64,000 bases of DNA from Acholoe squamosa (taxonomy: Eukaryota; Annelida; Polychaeta; Phyllodocida; Polynoidae), in NCBI GenBank assembly GCA_949317995.1, contig OX439035.1, positions 83,763,959 to 83,827,958 on the forward strand, read 5' to 3'. The notes beneath the pieces were generated by a model. It did no database searches. It worked only from the letters and a program-made list of their open reading frames with translations, and was not told the origin of the DNA. Of this stretch, positions 1 through 10,498 are shown one piece after another. The number at the start of each line of letters is the position of its first letter. Positions within the stretch are counted from its first letter, which is position 1. The translations under genes were made by a program, and so were the position numbers.

Positions 1-357
1 ATCTCCAACCTCACCCCCAGGCAATTCTAGACTCTGGTGACGACTATCGGCTAGTTCTGGACCCTGGTGACGACCCTTCAAACTTAGTTCAGGTAGTTCG
101 TGACGACCTTTCATCAAACTAAGTTCATGTAGTTCTTGGCCCTGGTGGCGACCCTTTATCAAACTAAGATCATGTAGTTCTTGGCTCTGATGACGACCTT
201 TCATCAAACTAAGTTCAGGTAGTTCTTGTTCCTGGTGACGACCCTTTATCATACTAAGGTCAGGTAGTTCTTGGCCTTGATGACGAGCTTTTATTAGAGC
301 AAGCTCATGCAATTCTAGGCTGTGATTGCGACCCTTTGTCAGACTAAGATCAGCTGG
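1..357 (-). repeat. 45-bp coding tandem repeat (15 residues) in the bZIP gene
   Basis: Within the last visible bZIP exon the open frame encodes about seven degenerate units of the form GRHQ-x-QEL-x-(D/E)LSL-(I/M)K, 15 residues or 45 bp each. Central units are nearly complete and edge units are shortened. The frame stays open through all of them to the window edge, and differences between units are mostly in-frame substitutions or whole-codon losses, as expected for a translated repeat. A Gln/His-rich stretch (about 515-600) precedes it. Confidence 0.85.
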
Positions 358-2941
358 AGAGAGGTTAGTGGTCGTACGAGTGGAGGTGGATCCCTCACCT
401 TCAGTATAAGGTACATAGTAACGAGGTAAGGGGTTACCAGCAGTGGGACCGAGGTATTCAAAGTCGTCTGTGGTGGTTGGGTCAGACCTCGTACCATTGG
501 TATGTCCTTGGGTGTGCTGCTGTTGCTGTGAATGCTGCTGTTGGTGCACTTGTTGCTGTTGATGGTGAGGCTGTTGTTGCGGGGCTTGCTCCCGTGATTG
601 TTCTGACTTGACTGGCACATTACTGAAGGCATTAATGGAGGGTAGACGCTGTTGTTCATCCATGAGGGCCTGGTAGGCTGCTGGTCCCATCATAGGCATT
701 TGACCAGGGAACTGGAACTGGGTTTGTGTTCCTGGTGTGTTGGACGGCCAGATAAGTCCAGGGTAAGGGCTCCCTGCCAGCATCCTTCCATAGTAAGCTT
801 CTCCAGATGCTGTCGCAGTATCTTCCATCTCTCCAACCTGTTCATCATTCTGAAAAGACAATTCAAATGATTTAATTTTCAAATATCACTTATCATTTAG
901 ACAGTTCACAATTGCATGTAGCATCACCAAGGGAGTCGTTCGGCTGAACATTTACCTGAATAAAGATGGGGCGTTTAGTCATGTATGGTACATCAAGAGG
1001 TATCAAAAATTTGTTTGAATACGAGATCACTCCTTCTTTGTTAGTTGCCTGGGGAAATTCGAATCAATATCAAATCTTTACACTATGTTTAATAGAATGT
1101 AGGTTGTATGATTATGCTTAGGTAACAATGGAACAGCAGGTATGGGAATGCGCTACGGAGGTGCCCTAATATTATAATGTAGTTAGCAGTGTCGACACAG
1201 GGGGCGCCAAAGTACTTGGAAGTGGCACCACCTATAAGGCGCGCCACAGGGCACACAGCACAACTGAGATGTACATTCGGACCTTGCTTCCTCAGATTTT
1301 TAAAATGCAAGGAAAATTATCCGAGGAAGGAAACTATCTGAGGATTTAAGTCCAAATATAATAGAAAATATAGAGGAAGTTGTAGATCCTGTGTCTGAGG
1401 TAATGAGGGATCCGAAGAATCAAGGAAGCAAGGGCCGACTGTATTTCATGTACAAGCCGAGCCTAACATGTGGGGAATTGTGGTAGTCATTACAGGCTTA
1501 TAACAATATTCAATTGAGTATTATCTCTTTGCCTATACAAAAACTCACCTCTTCCCATTCCTTGCGTCCCCTCCTCCTCTTCTTGACGGGCATATTGTCA
1601 CTGGGACTGGTCTGAGTTTCTGGTCCGAGGTGGTCTAACTGAGTATTGATGTGCGGGGTGGTCAGGTGTTGCCTTGAATCTGTGGTACTAGGGGGGCGCC
1701 TTAGCTGCTGGTCATCACTAATAACACCAGCAGGTTGTGTTGGTATGCTGCAAAAACAAAGGATAAACTATTAGATAAAGGAAAAGTACAGGGGCGTAGG
1801 AAAAGGTGGGGGGGGGGGGAGCAATAATGGGAAGGTCCCCTATACCCGGTATAAGCTTATGTAAAAAGTATAGGATTTAGTTTGGACGTCCTGTGGGTCC
1901 ACCATTTTGAACTTTGCTGGTTGAGGTAAACCCAACTGACATACATGTACCATGATGGGTACCTTGTCCCTGAGTAACACCCACTTCCAGGGACATGCTG
2001 GTCCCTTGCTTGATCAGTTGTTATCAGTGCATGTCACCAGAACCAGCTCGAGATCCGCTTCCAGCCAATATGACTCAGTATGGAGGCCTAGTGGAGCCGC
2101 CATTTTGAATTTCGCTGGTTGAGGTTAAACCCACTGATAAGACATACCATGATGGGACATGCTGGTCCCATCTTATCAGTTCTTATCAGTGAGGGTCGCC
2201 AGAACCAGCTCCAGACCAGCTAGTGGCCAATAGCAGACCTCCACCCCCACCCCTAACCGAAACCCCTGTTCCTACATCATATTTGTCTGGAATTTGCTTA
2301 ATCAGCGAGCAAGTATCCGTAAAAGTTAGCAATTAATCCTTACTGTTTAATAATCCGACTTTAATTCAAGTCATAGGAAAGCCTCCCAAAACCCCTCCAC
2401 GTCCTTTTGCTAGATGAGCTCTTTAAAATCACACATAAATTTTAATTCCTCACCTGTAACTGTCGACGGCAGACATTCCATCCGATGTCATCCCAGGCCG
2501 GATGTTTGACTGCATGGGTGGTGACATTTGAGGGAGGCTAGTGGCCTGAGTAGGCACCAAGTCCCCATTGTCATCCGTGCTCAGGAACCGCTGGTCTAGT
2601 GGCAATCCAAACTTCACCTTGATGACTGCGAGCTCCTTACGAGCTAGACTGAGCTCCTCTTCTAGCAGCAATACCCGCGAGCGGACGTCCATGTCCATTC
2701 GGCGCTTTGTCTCGCGCGACCTTCGCGCGGCATCGTTGTTCCGTTTCCGTTTCTCCCAGTATTTATTGTCCTTATCGCCATCAGGTACATGCCGTTTCGT
2801 TCTTCTAGGTGTCGGGCGGGAGAGCAAGTTATCTGGCGTCCCCATGTAGTAAAATCGGCTCTGGTCGGCTGGCGTCCGATACGCAGCGTCTGAAGTTCCA
2901 TTTGGTGCAGCTTTAATGTCGTCTGCTCGTTCCGATGCCAT
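1..2941 (-). CDS. bZIP transcription factor, PAR/NFIL3/CES-2-like (3'-partial)
   Basis: Four exons read on the minus strand: 2454-2941, 1549-1747, 956-1048 and 1-849 (continuing off the edge). All junctions are GT-AG and in frame, giving at least 543 codons. Exon 1 starts at ATG 2941 and encodes a bZIP domain at about residues 57-112. Its basic region contains NNDAARRSR after KDNKYWEKRKR, and the zipper ends in KFGLP. The YWEKR..NN.AA.RSR pattern is typical of the PAR/NFIL3/CES-2 group, which binds DNA as dimers. Exon 2 holds a basic cluster (KKRRRGRK). Exon 3 (31 residues) encodes a compact hydrophobic stretch, and exon 4 is Gln/His-rich and then repetitive (see separate entry). The exact subfamily is uncertain. 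An upstream non-coding or N-terminal exon cannot be excluded because no in-frame stop lies just before the ATG. Confidence 0.82.
1892..2240. repeat. Imperfect tandem duplication in bZIP intron 1
   Basis: Two diverged units, about 1892-2087 and 2088-2240, share CCATTTTGAA, GCTGGTTGAGG, ACCATGATGGG, GGGACATGCTGGTCCC, a TTATCAGT block and CCAGAACCAGCTC in the same order. The second unit is shorter. No coding potential was seen. Confidence 0.75.
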
Positions 2942-3397
2942 TTTGACTGAAGGCGCGGGTGACCTCTGTGATGTCGTCAGAACTTCCTTGTTCTTTTAAA
3001 GAGAGAGAAAAACAAACAGATGAGGATTAAATAAGTTGTGAAGACATTCAATAAAATAACGTCAGAAATAGGGACCAGAAGGACTATATCAATCATCTCA
3101 GTTTAATGCAGCAATTCAATCCTTGCATGTCCAGAATTTGATTTAGGGCCATTTTCACGATGTTATCCGCAGCAGTCCTCCGTCTTTAAGGCATAAAAAG
3201 TTGTATTACAGTTAATAAAAAAGAAGAATCAACAAAAACTTCAGTGGCGGATCCAGGATTTGGAAAAGGAGGGGGTGCAGCCCAAAAGTAGGGGGCGCAG
3301 CCCCTATTTTTTTCAAAACAAATTTTACGGTCCAAGATGAGCAAATAAACTGTTAAGTAGACTCTACTAGCAAAAAGGAGGAGTACCCCCCATCTAA

Positions 3398-3622
3398 GTG
3401 CCTATACATGGGTGATCAAAATTTTCAGGATGTCACAACGTCACTTTTTTTTAGGAAGGATGGTGCGTCACTCCTTCAAATTTTATGTATATGACAATGT
3501 ACTGGGAACATTTGAAATTACCGTTGTCCATCATTTTCTAAAGCCCCTGCGTCACGGCCATCATTTTTTAACCGCTCCCCCCCCCCCGTCACAACTGTCA
3601 CTTTTTACCCATGTATAGGCAC
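3398..3622. mobile_element. MITE with 16-bp terminal inverted repeats
   Basis: The ends are perfect inverted repeats, GTGCCTATACATGGGT at 3398-3413 and its complement at 3607-3622. They are flanked by a direct repeat ATCTAA at 3392-3397 and 3623-3628, taken as a 6-bp target duplication. The 225-bp interior has no coding capacity. The superfamily was not assigned. Confidence 0.8.
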
Positions 3623-4730
3623 ATCTAAATTCGCCACGGATGTGACATAACAGCTACATGATTCATGTATCAACATTATCGTTAATGTCTGTGACGAAAG
3701 TGGTCCATTACACAAATATTCATGCAGAGGCGTCTAAACCTCATATGCACCTTCTCATTTATTTAATGCACCTTCCCAGGGGTAGCTGGGCATTTCACCT
3801 TTCACCATAGGTCTAACAGAGTGTAGCCATTAGTTCCATTTCAGATCACCAGGTGACAGCCCATCTCTGCTGCTTGACCAGGGTTTCGTTTCTATCATGA
3901 CTTAGAAAGGCCTCGGTTGGAATCTTGGTGGTCAATGAATTAGCTTGGAAAGCTTTTATTCACTGGCCCAGTAATGTCTTATCCAGAATCTTTTACTTTT
4001 ATGCCCCTCAGGCCCCTCAAATCTCTCTGAGAATCAATTCTTAGAGCGGGTATCAGTATGTGCGCTCTCCGTAGATTTCATCGATTTCTAGCATTGCCAT
4101 GGAGGTATGGTGTTCTGCAACCTAGAGAAGGTACTACGGCCTCCATAATATAAGGAGGGTTTTATCAAATAAATTGTGTCACAGGGGCTAGATATAACCT
4201 TCCCAAACAACGGCAATGTCCTTTGTAGCATAGGCAAAAAGTGAATCACATAGGGAGAAATCTTATGAGATGTATATGGAAAAAAGTTATAGAATTTCCT
4301 ATGGACTCGAGGGGGCACGCAAGAAACGTGCTTCTGCTTCTATTATCCCTACCAGAGATGGCGTTTATGGTATTTTGTTTGTCTAAGATGTCACCTAATG
4401 TCAAACCGCATACCTCTCATTAAAATGGAATAATGTACCCACCGGGTGTACCCAGTCAACAAGAGAAGCATGACGATTATCGACGATATGTGGAGAGTGT
4501 GTGTGAGTCAAGAGTGAGTGAATGAGCGAACGAGTGTGACGACACAAATGGTCAAATCATCATGCAAATATTATAAACTCATCAAACCCCCTTCAATTAT
4601 ATTCATATTGTGACTGTGTTAGCCATTTTCCCGAGGGGTATTTTATTTTTGCAACGTCTTAAGACGTATCAATGGCGGGATCAATGGCTGTTACGGGGTG
4701 CATGACACGGTGCAATATTACATTGTACAG

Positions 4731-4916
4731 TGAGTGAGTGAGTGAGTAATAGATGTTTAACGCCATTTCGACAACTAAGGTCATATTCATGGTGAGAACT
4801 ACATTACACAATTTCACAGGGGAATGTGTCAGTGCCCGCGCATGTGTGCACCACACACATCCGAGGAGATAGGAAAGATGAGATATAGACCCTTTTGACT
4901 GGGCTAGGGAAGCCCG
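4731..4916 (+). mobile_element. SINE copy 1 (GAGTGAG...AGCCCG family)
   Basis: The element starts with TGAG tandem repeats, continues through GTTTAACGCCATTTCGACA, and ends with the small hairpin GGGCT-AGGGA-AGCCC. An 11-bp direct repeat ACATTGTACAG flanks it (4720-4730 and 4917-4927), as expected for LINE-driven insertion. Other copies lie at 10307, 23872 and, split by the Copia insertion, at 37883/42609. No A/B box was seen, so its origin is unclear. Confidence 0.85.
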
Positions 4917-6673
4917 ACATTGTACAGTACTTTAGAAGGAAGAACAAAATAATTCCCCCATGCCAGGGATTTCTTTTTCAAGGGTGGTATATAACATCAG
5001 CCACGTTGAGATGCCATGCTGACTTTTTTGGTCAAGTGTATTTGATAATATTTATATGTTGTTTTCTTTTTACTTCTGTAGTATACATCTATAAAAACTT
5101 TAATTATAGGGTGCGACGGTGCATATATTTGTGATTGATATGGTGTTACTACCCGGTTTATTTTCATTATCGAAACCAATATCATGTACCGTCTGTGATG
5201 AATATTAGACCAAATAAAGTTAAATTGTTTCAAAAACCTAAACAGGTTCGTGAATTTTGATCGAAATATCCTCGTTTTCGCAGTGGATTTTATGACAATA
5301 TACATGTATGTTCATGTATAACAGTCAACAGACTGACATAGTGAGAGCTGACCAGGCAAGATCAGCGCGTGCCTAGAAATAGGGGGTGCTCAAAATTGCC
5401 AGAAGTCCATTATACATGAACAATATTTTTTGATGGCGAATTACATAATGGTACCACACCTGCAGCACCTGGACACACCTGTACATACAGTAGACTAATG
5501 AGTCCTGCCCCCCCCCCCCCCCACCCAATACCTCGCCGACATCCTCTTTCCTGCTGCATCACGTGGCGCCAGACGCTTACATAAGGGCGCGGCCTGGTGG
5601 TGGAGCACGTAACTAGGACTTACATAACGTATATTGATCTGCAAGCTGTTTACGTAAAGGGCCACTTACGTTGCCACAGCACACCTGTGTTACGTCATAC
5701 TCCATGACATAATAGGGCATGACGTCATCGAGAGGATCCACCAGGTGTATATGTACCCAAAGTCATATGCCTATTTCTAATAGGCCTATACCTATTTGTG
5801 TGAGTAGGAGACGTTTTATTTCAATTATATTTTTCACCTACAGTAAAGTGCTCTTTCTTTATATGTCTTCCCTTATGGCATAATAAGTTTTGTTTATTTA
5901 TTATACAAGTTTATAATGTTTAATCACATTATGTCATACAAAAAGGCACACCTCATACTATGTGAAATTTGGGCGCAGTCTCCAGAGCAGTGATTGGCAT
6001 ATGTTTGTAGCCAATGCTTCACACGATAAAATTTAATGATCACACCAGACAGCCCCCCCCCCCGTTGATTTTAATTTTCTCCATCTTATTAACTTATTAT
6101 TGTTCACATGCCTGGTCTAACAATCTGGAGTGGATGCGAATTTGCACATCAGATACGTTATAAAAGTACTGACATTATGAAAATTCATACCCCGGTAATT
6201 AGCGCAGTGAGCTGTATAACAGTATTGAATGTACTCCTAATATTACATTTTATTTTATTTATTTTTTTGAGCATCAAAAATGGGAAGTTTACTGTAATTT
6301 CTAGTCTAAGATCATGCGGCCAAAAGGGATACACATGCATGCGCTTGATAGTGTATATATGATCATAACGTCAAACTCGTCGGCATATATACGGTTGAAA
6401 AAATAGAAATAATTTCCTAATACCTGGATTTGATGGGGCCCGTCGGGCTGATGAGGCAGAGCGATGTTTCCATTTGTAACCCTTTTGCACATTATCTCTT
6501 GGAATTCAGTTGAGCATAATTTGGTCTGAATGCCATCTTGCATATGTTGTGTATTCGCCAACATGGGGATCTAACATGACCTATTAGCAATGCGCTTTGA
6601 AGAAAAATGCACTTTCGGTGTGTAACTAATAAACCCTTCTTTAATTAACATGAATTTCAAAACGTTTTGGTAA

Positions 6674-6845
6674 CAGGGATGTAAGCCAGACATGGGCAAA
6701 AATCAGGAAGCCCTACTCTTACTTGATATAAACGCCTTATATTTGTCCAAACAGCACCCCTACCACTCATATATGGATAATACATGTCATTCAAAATTTT
6801 CAGAAATCAGGAAATCCTGATAAAACCTGAAGACTTACATCCCTG
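6674..6845. mobile_element. MITE, CAGGGATGTAAG termini
   Basis: The element begins CAGGGATGTAAG and ends with the inverted complement CTTACATCCCTG. The flanks TGGTAA and TGGTTA resemble a 6-bp target duplication. It is 172 bp long and non-coding. The ends resemble those of the CAGAGATGCCACT family found at 14309, 25785 and 48534. Confidence 0.7.
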
Positions 6846-7098
6846 TGGTTATACTGCGCGGTCTCCACATGGCCTACCAGGGCCCCCTCTCCACAGTAGG
6901 CCTACATCGCTACACCACTGAATGGCATTGCAGAGATCCAAGTAAAGAGAGAACCGTTCATAATACCCCAGGGCAAAGCTAGAAGCCTGTCTTAGGGTGG
7001 GACTATATATCGGACTCAATGTAAAGTTAAGGCTGTAATACTTAACGAAAACATTTGCCAGGCCATAATGTACATACTCCTGGCGTGAGCCTAGGCAC

Positions 7099-7101
<3 letters not shown>

Positions 7102-7165
<64 letters not shown>
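7102..7165. repeat. (GA)n microsatellite
   Basis: About 64 bp of uninterrupted AG dinucleotides, followed directly by a G-run. Confidence 0.97.
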
Positions 7166-7174
<9 letters not shown>

Positions 7175-8249
7175 AAGGGGTCCTAAACCCTGCTGCTTAT
7201 GAATTTCAGGAATAGGATTGGGGGCAGAGGTATAGGGCTTTTTACGGCTCTCAAAGTTCCCAACCTTTTGATGGGGTTATTGGCCTCTGAAATCTCATTG
7301 GATCTGGACAGATTGAAAGATCTTAGAAAAACTGAGAAAAAAAACTGCATGTATATGATTGATTGAGGGAATGATTTTATCGGTCTAAAATATATGCAGC
7401 TAGAGGCCTATAGATATATGTGCAAGTCAAAACATGGGGAAAACTGAAGAGAGGACGAGGGAGAGGGGCCCGGAGAGAGGATGATTCAAGTTTCGGCCCA
7501 CATTTGGGATAAACCTACAGGAATAAAAGTAACGTGGGGGCGTCCATGGTAGCACATAACAATCTATTAAGCTACCTTTGTGAGGTAGGGGGTCTGCTTT
7601 AACGCGGACTTGTTCTTGGAAGGATTATGTAATATTTGGAGAAGTAAGCTGCCATGTTTGTAAGGCTGGCTGCCAGGCACACCTCCTCCTGACAATAGGT
7701 TCCATTAGTGGGTGGTACACCTGGTCAGTACCATGTCCGAACAGGTAGCACCACCTCCTGCTGACCATAGAACCCCCCCCCCCCACACTCACAACACCCA
7801 CACACCCGCCTGCAATAATATGGGACTGTATTCACCCTCAAAATAAGACCCCCTACTGGTCGATCTCACAGTTATGTATAATGTGTTTTAAGGAGACCGG
7901 AATGGAGGCTTCCAGAAACTACTGACCACAAGATGCACGTTCCAACATGTCTATTTACGTCTATGGGTCAGTCCTCAATAGACCAGGAGTGCCAAGCTGA
8001 CTGTTATCCCTGTTATATTCGGCTTACATGCTAGTTTAATCCAGTGGACTTCAATTACAGTTCTACTATTTTCTTACGTGGTGGTCGTATTTGCGCAGGT
8101 AATAAAATCGAAAGTTAAGTTGTGTATGCCATAGTTCTTAATCAGGGGCGGACCCAGGACGAGCTAAAACCAAAAGTATTGAAAATATCGTGATTAAGAC
8201 AAAGCATGTAATTATGGGGGAGGGGGATTAGTAATACAGTACACATGTA

Positions 8250-8251
<2 letters not shown>

Positions 8252-8311
<60 letters not shown>
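8252..8311. repeat. (TA)n microsatellite, left part
   Basis: About 60 bp of alternating A and T that stops exactly at the first base of the LTR-like element at 8312. The run resumes at 8982, so the element sits inside one (TA)n tract. Confidence 0.97.
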
Positions 8312-8315
<4 letters not shown>

Positions 8316-8536
8316 GGGGAACATGATTTCTCGTGCCCGGATGGCTGACCCGCAGGGGCGGGTCACCGTGTAGTCACATGTTCCTTATCGGTATCACACC
8401 GATCCAGGCGTAGGTGGAAGGTAGAGAACGTCAGGTCAGGGGAAGTAGCTCAGAGGAAGAGCTTCCGCTTCGAAGTTGGAGGGTCCCGGGGTTCGAGTCC
8501 CGGTTTCTCCAAAGACGTTTTCTGCCGACCTCTACA
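8312..8536 (+). repeat. Left terminal direct repeat (LTR-like) of element copy 1
   Basis: Begins TGTAGGGG and ends CCTCTACA. It contains the tRNA-like sequence at 8439-8510 followed within about 10 bases by a T-run. About 97% identical by eye to 8758-8981. Confidence 0.8.
8439..8510 (+). tRNA. tRNA-like sequence inside the terminal repeat (probable pseudo-tRNA or Pol III promoter)
   Basis: A 72-nt cloverleaf-like sequence. The acceptor strands GGGGAAG and TTTCTCC pair with two G-T wobbles. The D arm GCTC..GAGC overlaps an A box (TAGCTCAGAGG). The T arm CCGGG/CCCGG encloses TTCGAGT, and the B box GGTTCGAGTCC is a perfect match to consensus. The anticodon stem is imperfect, with loop TTCGAAG, so the anticodon is ambiguous (CGA or TCG). 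One extra G in the T stem distinguishes it from the other three copies. TTTT follows at about +7. Confidence 0.5.
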
Positions 8537-8757
8537 CTAATGGAGAAACCGTATAGTCCTGACCTGCGCGACGGGGGGGCTACGGAACTCGGTCCCTGGG
8601 TTGGTGTGATACGGCAAGCGCTTTGACCGCCCGGTACTTGTACCGGCATTTGACCAGGGAATCGGGAATGCCTCGCACTGCTTGATAAAGCCCAATCGTC
8701 TGGTTGGGAGGAGAGCCGGGTTGCTGGTCAGCGGTGGTCGAAGCTGGTTGGGGGCTG

Positions 8758-8977
8758 TGTAGGGGAACATGATTTCCCGTGCCCGGATGGCCGACCCGCA
8801 GGGGCGGGTCACCGTGTAGTCACATGTTCCTTATCGGTATTACACCGATCCAGGCGTAGGTGGAAGGTAGAGAACGTCAGGTCAGGGGAAGTAGCTGAGA
8901 GGAAGAGCTTCCGCTTCGAAGTTGGAGGGTCCCGGGTTCGAGTCCCGGTTTCTCCAAAGACGTTTTCCGCCGACCTC

Positions 8978-8981
<4 letters not shown>
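8758..8981 (+). repeat. Right terminal direct repeat (LTR-like) of element copy 1
   Basis: Same ends and order as 8312-8536. It contains the tRNA-like sequence at 8885-8955 and abuts the resumed (TA)n tract at 8982. Confidence 0.8.
8885..8955 (+). tRNA. tRNA-like sequence inside the right terminal repeat
   Basis: A 71-nt counterpart of 8439-8510 with the regular T stem (CCGGG/CCCGG). One substitution in the D stem (GCTC to GCTG) weakens the arm, which argues against a functional tRNA here. Followed by TTTT. Confidence 0.45.

Positions 8982-9031
<50 letters not shown>
8982..9031. repeat. (TA)n microsatellite, right part
   Basis: About 50 bp of TA dinucleotides that continue the tract at 8252-8311 on the other side of the LTR-like element. 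Confidence 0.97.
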
Positions 9032-9035
<4 letters not shown>

Positions 9036-9563
9036 CTATGAATCTGAAACATGACGCTCCTAGTTTGCACAAAATTATAGCTTTAATAGGGTTTTGAGGA
9101 ACGGTGCAGGTATCTGCCACGCAGATCCCAGGTAAACATATTTGTGCACCTTGAATTCATATCGGGACAGAAGTGTCAAGGTATGGAAATCTGAATTCTG
9201 AGAAGGGATATACTGGATTGATATATCCATGGTTTGTGATCTACGAATAATTGCCAAAAGTCCCTCTAAAATAACCTATTGTTGGCGAGGTCTTCGCCAA
9301 CTCACATATTACACATGGACCTTTATCCGTCCATTTCTATTTCTAGATGCTGTTTACAATCAAATCAGCACACGGTAATTTCTGGCCCTATGGTGAACTT
9401 AACAGCTCCAATCCTCTTTGTACAGACCCTTGGTCATAGTTCTGAGCTAAAACGGTAGTGTTGACACATTTACAGATTTAGAGAAGTGGACGATCCTATA
9501 CCTCCTATACATAGTGAAGAGGCCCTTGTGTATGTCAGTGCAGGGGTGGGGGATGACAGACTT

Positions 9564-10109
9564 AGATCCTGGGTCAGAGACCAAGTAAACACCCCATGTG
9601 TGAGGATCCTAGGTCAGTGAGTATATAAACAGGTCCTAATCACCACCAAGCTGGTTATGTAAGAGTACACTGTGTAACAGTCTCCATAACTATCAATACA
9701 TAACACCCTGTAGTATAATATACCGACATGTCAAATCCACATCTACGCGTGTTATCCTCATGAGGGTCTGAGACCTTTACTTCAATACACGTATGTGCAG
9801 TATTTGATGAAGAAATTCCGATGAAAATGCTGGAATTCCTGCTAAAGCAGTTTTCTGACATCCCTATCACTGTCAGTGTAAAGTATCCTTTCGTCATTTT
9901 TGTACTGACTGAGGCTCCTGGGTATGGGGATCATAATGTTCAACGTAAGAAACTCGTAAAGTTGGGTTATGGAGTATGAATCCAGCAAATAAAGTGCAAT
10001 ACGAGCCATCACAGGAGAATGCATATACCTTTATATGTACTCTAATAGCTCACGATGATTCAAGTCTGTATTGACTGACTGTGTTTACTTGGTCTCTGAC
10101 CCAGGATCT
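9564..10109. repeat. 546-bp segment bounded by perfect 29-bp inverted repeats
   Basis: Bases 9564-9592 (starting AGATCCTGGGTCAGAG) are the exact reverse complement of 10081-10109. The interior has no recognisable coding sequence. This could be a non-autonomous DNA transposon, but no clear target duplication was found outside the arms. Confidence 0.75.
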
Positions 10110-10306
10110 GTATAAGGCGCGGCTTTTACGCGAGGATATCTCTCAGTAATGCAGTATGCGCCTTGTATAAAAGTTTGTATCAAAGGTTCAAAAATAATGA
10201 CAGCTGCGCATTAAACTTTTGCTTCAACTCAGGGTGAGTTTTGAACGCAAGGACAAGGTGCACCTAGTATAAGCGAGGCATTACGATCTCGCCCCATCTC
10301 TGAAGT

Positions 10307-10498
10307 GAGAGTGAGTGAGTGAGTGAGTAATAGATGTTTAACGCCATTTCGACAGCTAAGGTCATATTCATGGCGAGAACGACATTACACAATTTCACAG
10401 GGGAATGTGTCAGTGCCCGCGCATATGTGCACCACACACATCCAGAGGGGATAGGAAAGAGGAGAAATAGACCCTTTTAAGTGGGCTAGGGAAGCCCG
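10307..10498 (+). mobile_element. SINE copy 2 (GAGTGAG...AGCCCG family)
   Basis: Same order as the copy at 4731, with a longer TGAG tract at the start. Flanks CATCTCTGAAGT (10295-10306) and CATCCCTGAAGT (10499-10510) form a 12-bp target duplication with one mismatch. Confidence 0.85.

Larger units (their letters stand above)
8312..8981 (+). mobile_element. Short LTR-like (TRIM-like) element with tRNA-like sequence in each terminal repeat, copy 1
   Basis: Two direct repeats (8312-8536, 225 bp; 8758-8981, 224 bp) differ by about five substitutions and one indel. Each starts TGTAGGGG and ends CCTCTACA, so has TG...CA ends. The interior (8537-8757) is 221 bp with no open frame. It begins, one base after the left repeat, with TAATGGAGAAACCG, a possible primer-binding site, and ends in a G-rich tract before the right repeat. 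The insertion is in (TA)n, so a TATA duplication fits but cannot be proved. Each repeat carries a tRNA-like sequence with Pol III boxes. The size and lack of genes match terminal-repeat retrotransposons in miniature; a dimeric tRNA-SINE is the main alternative. Confidence 0.65.

Noticed and set aside
8142-9070. Open frames rich in Ile-Tyr and in Thr-Arg-Pro-Cys
   Set aside because: Translations of the (TA)n runs and of the terminal repeats at 8312-8981.
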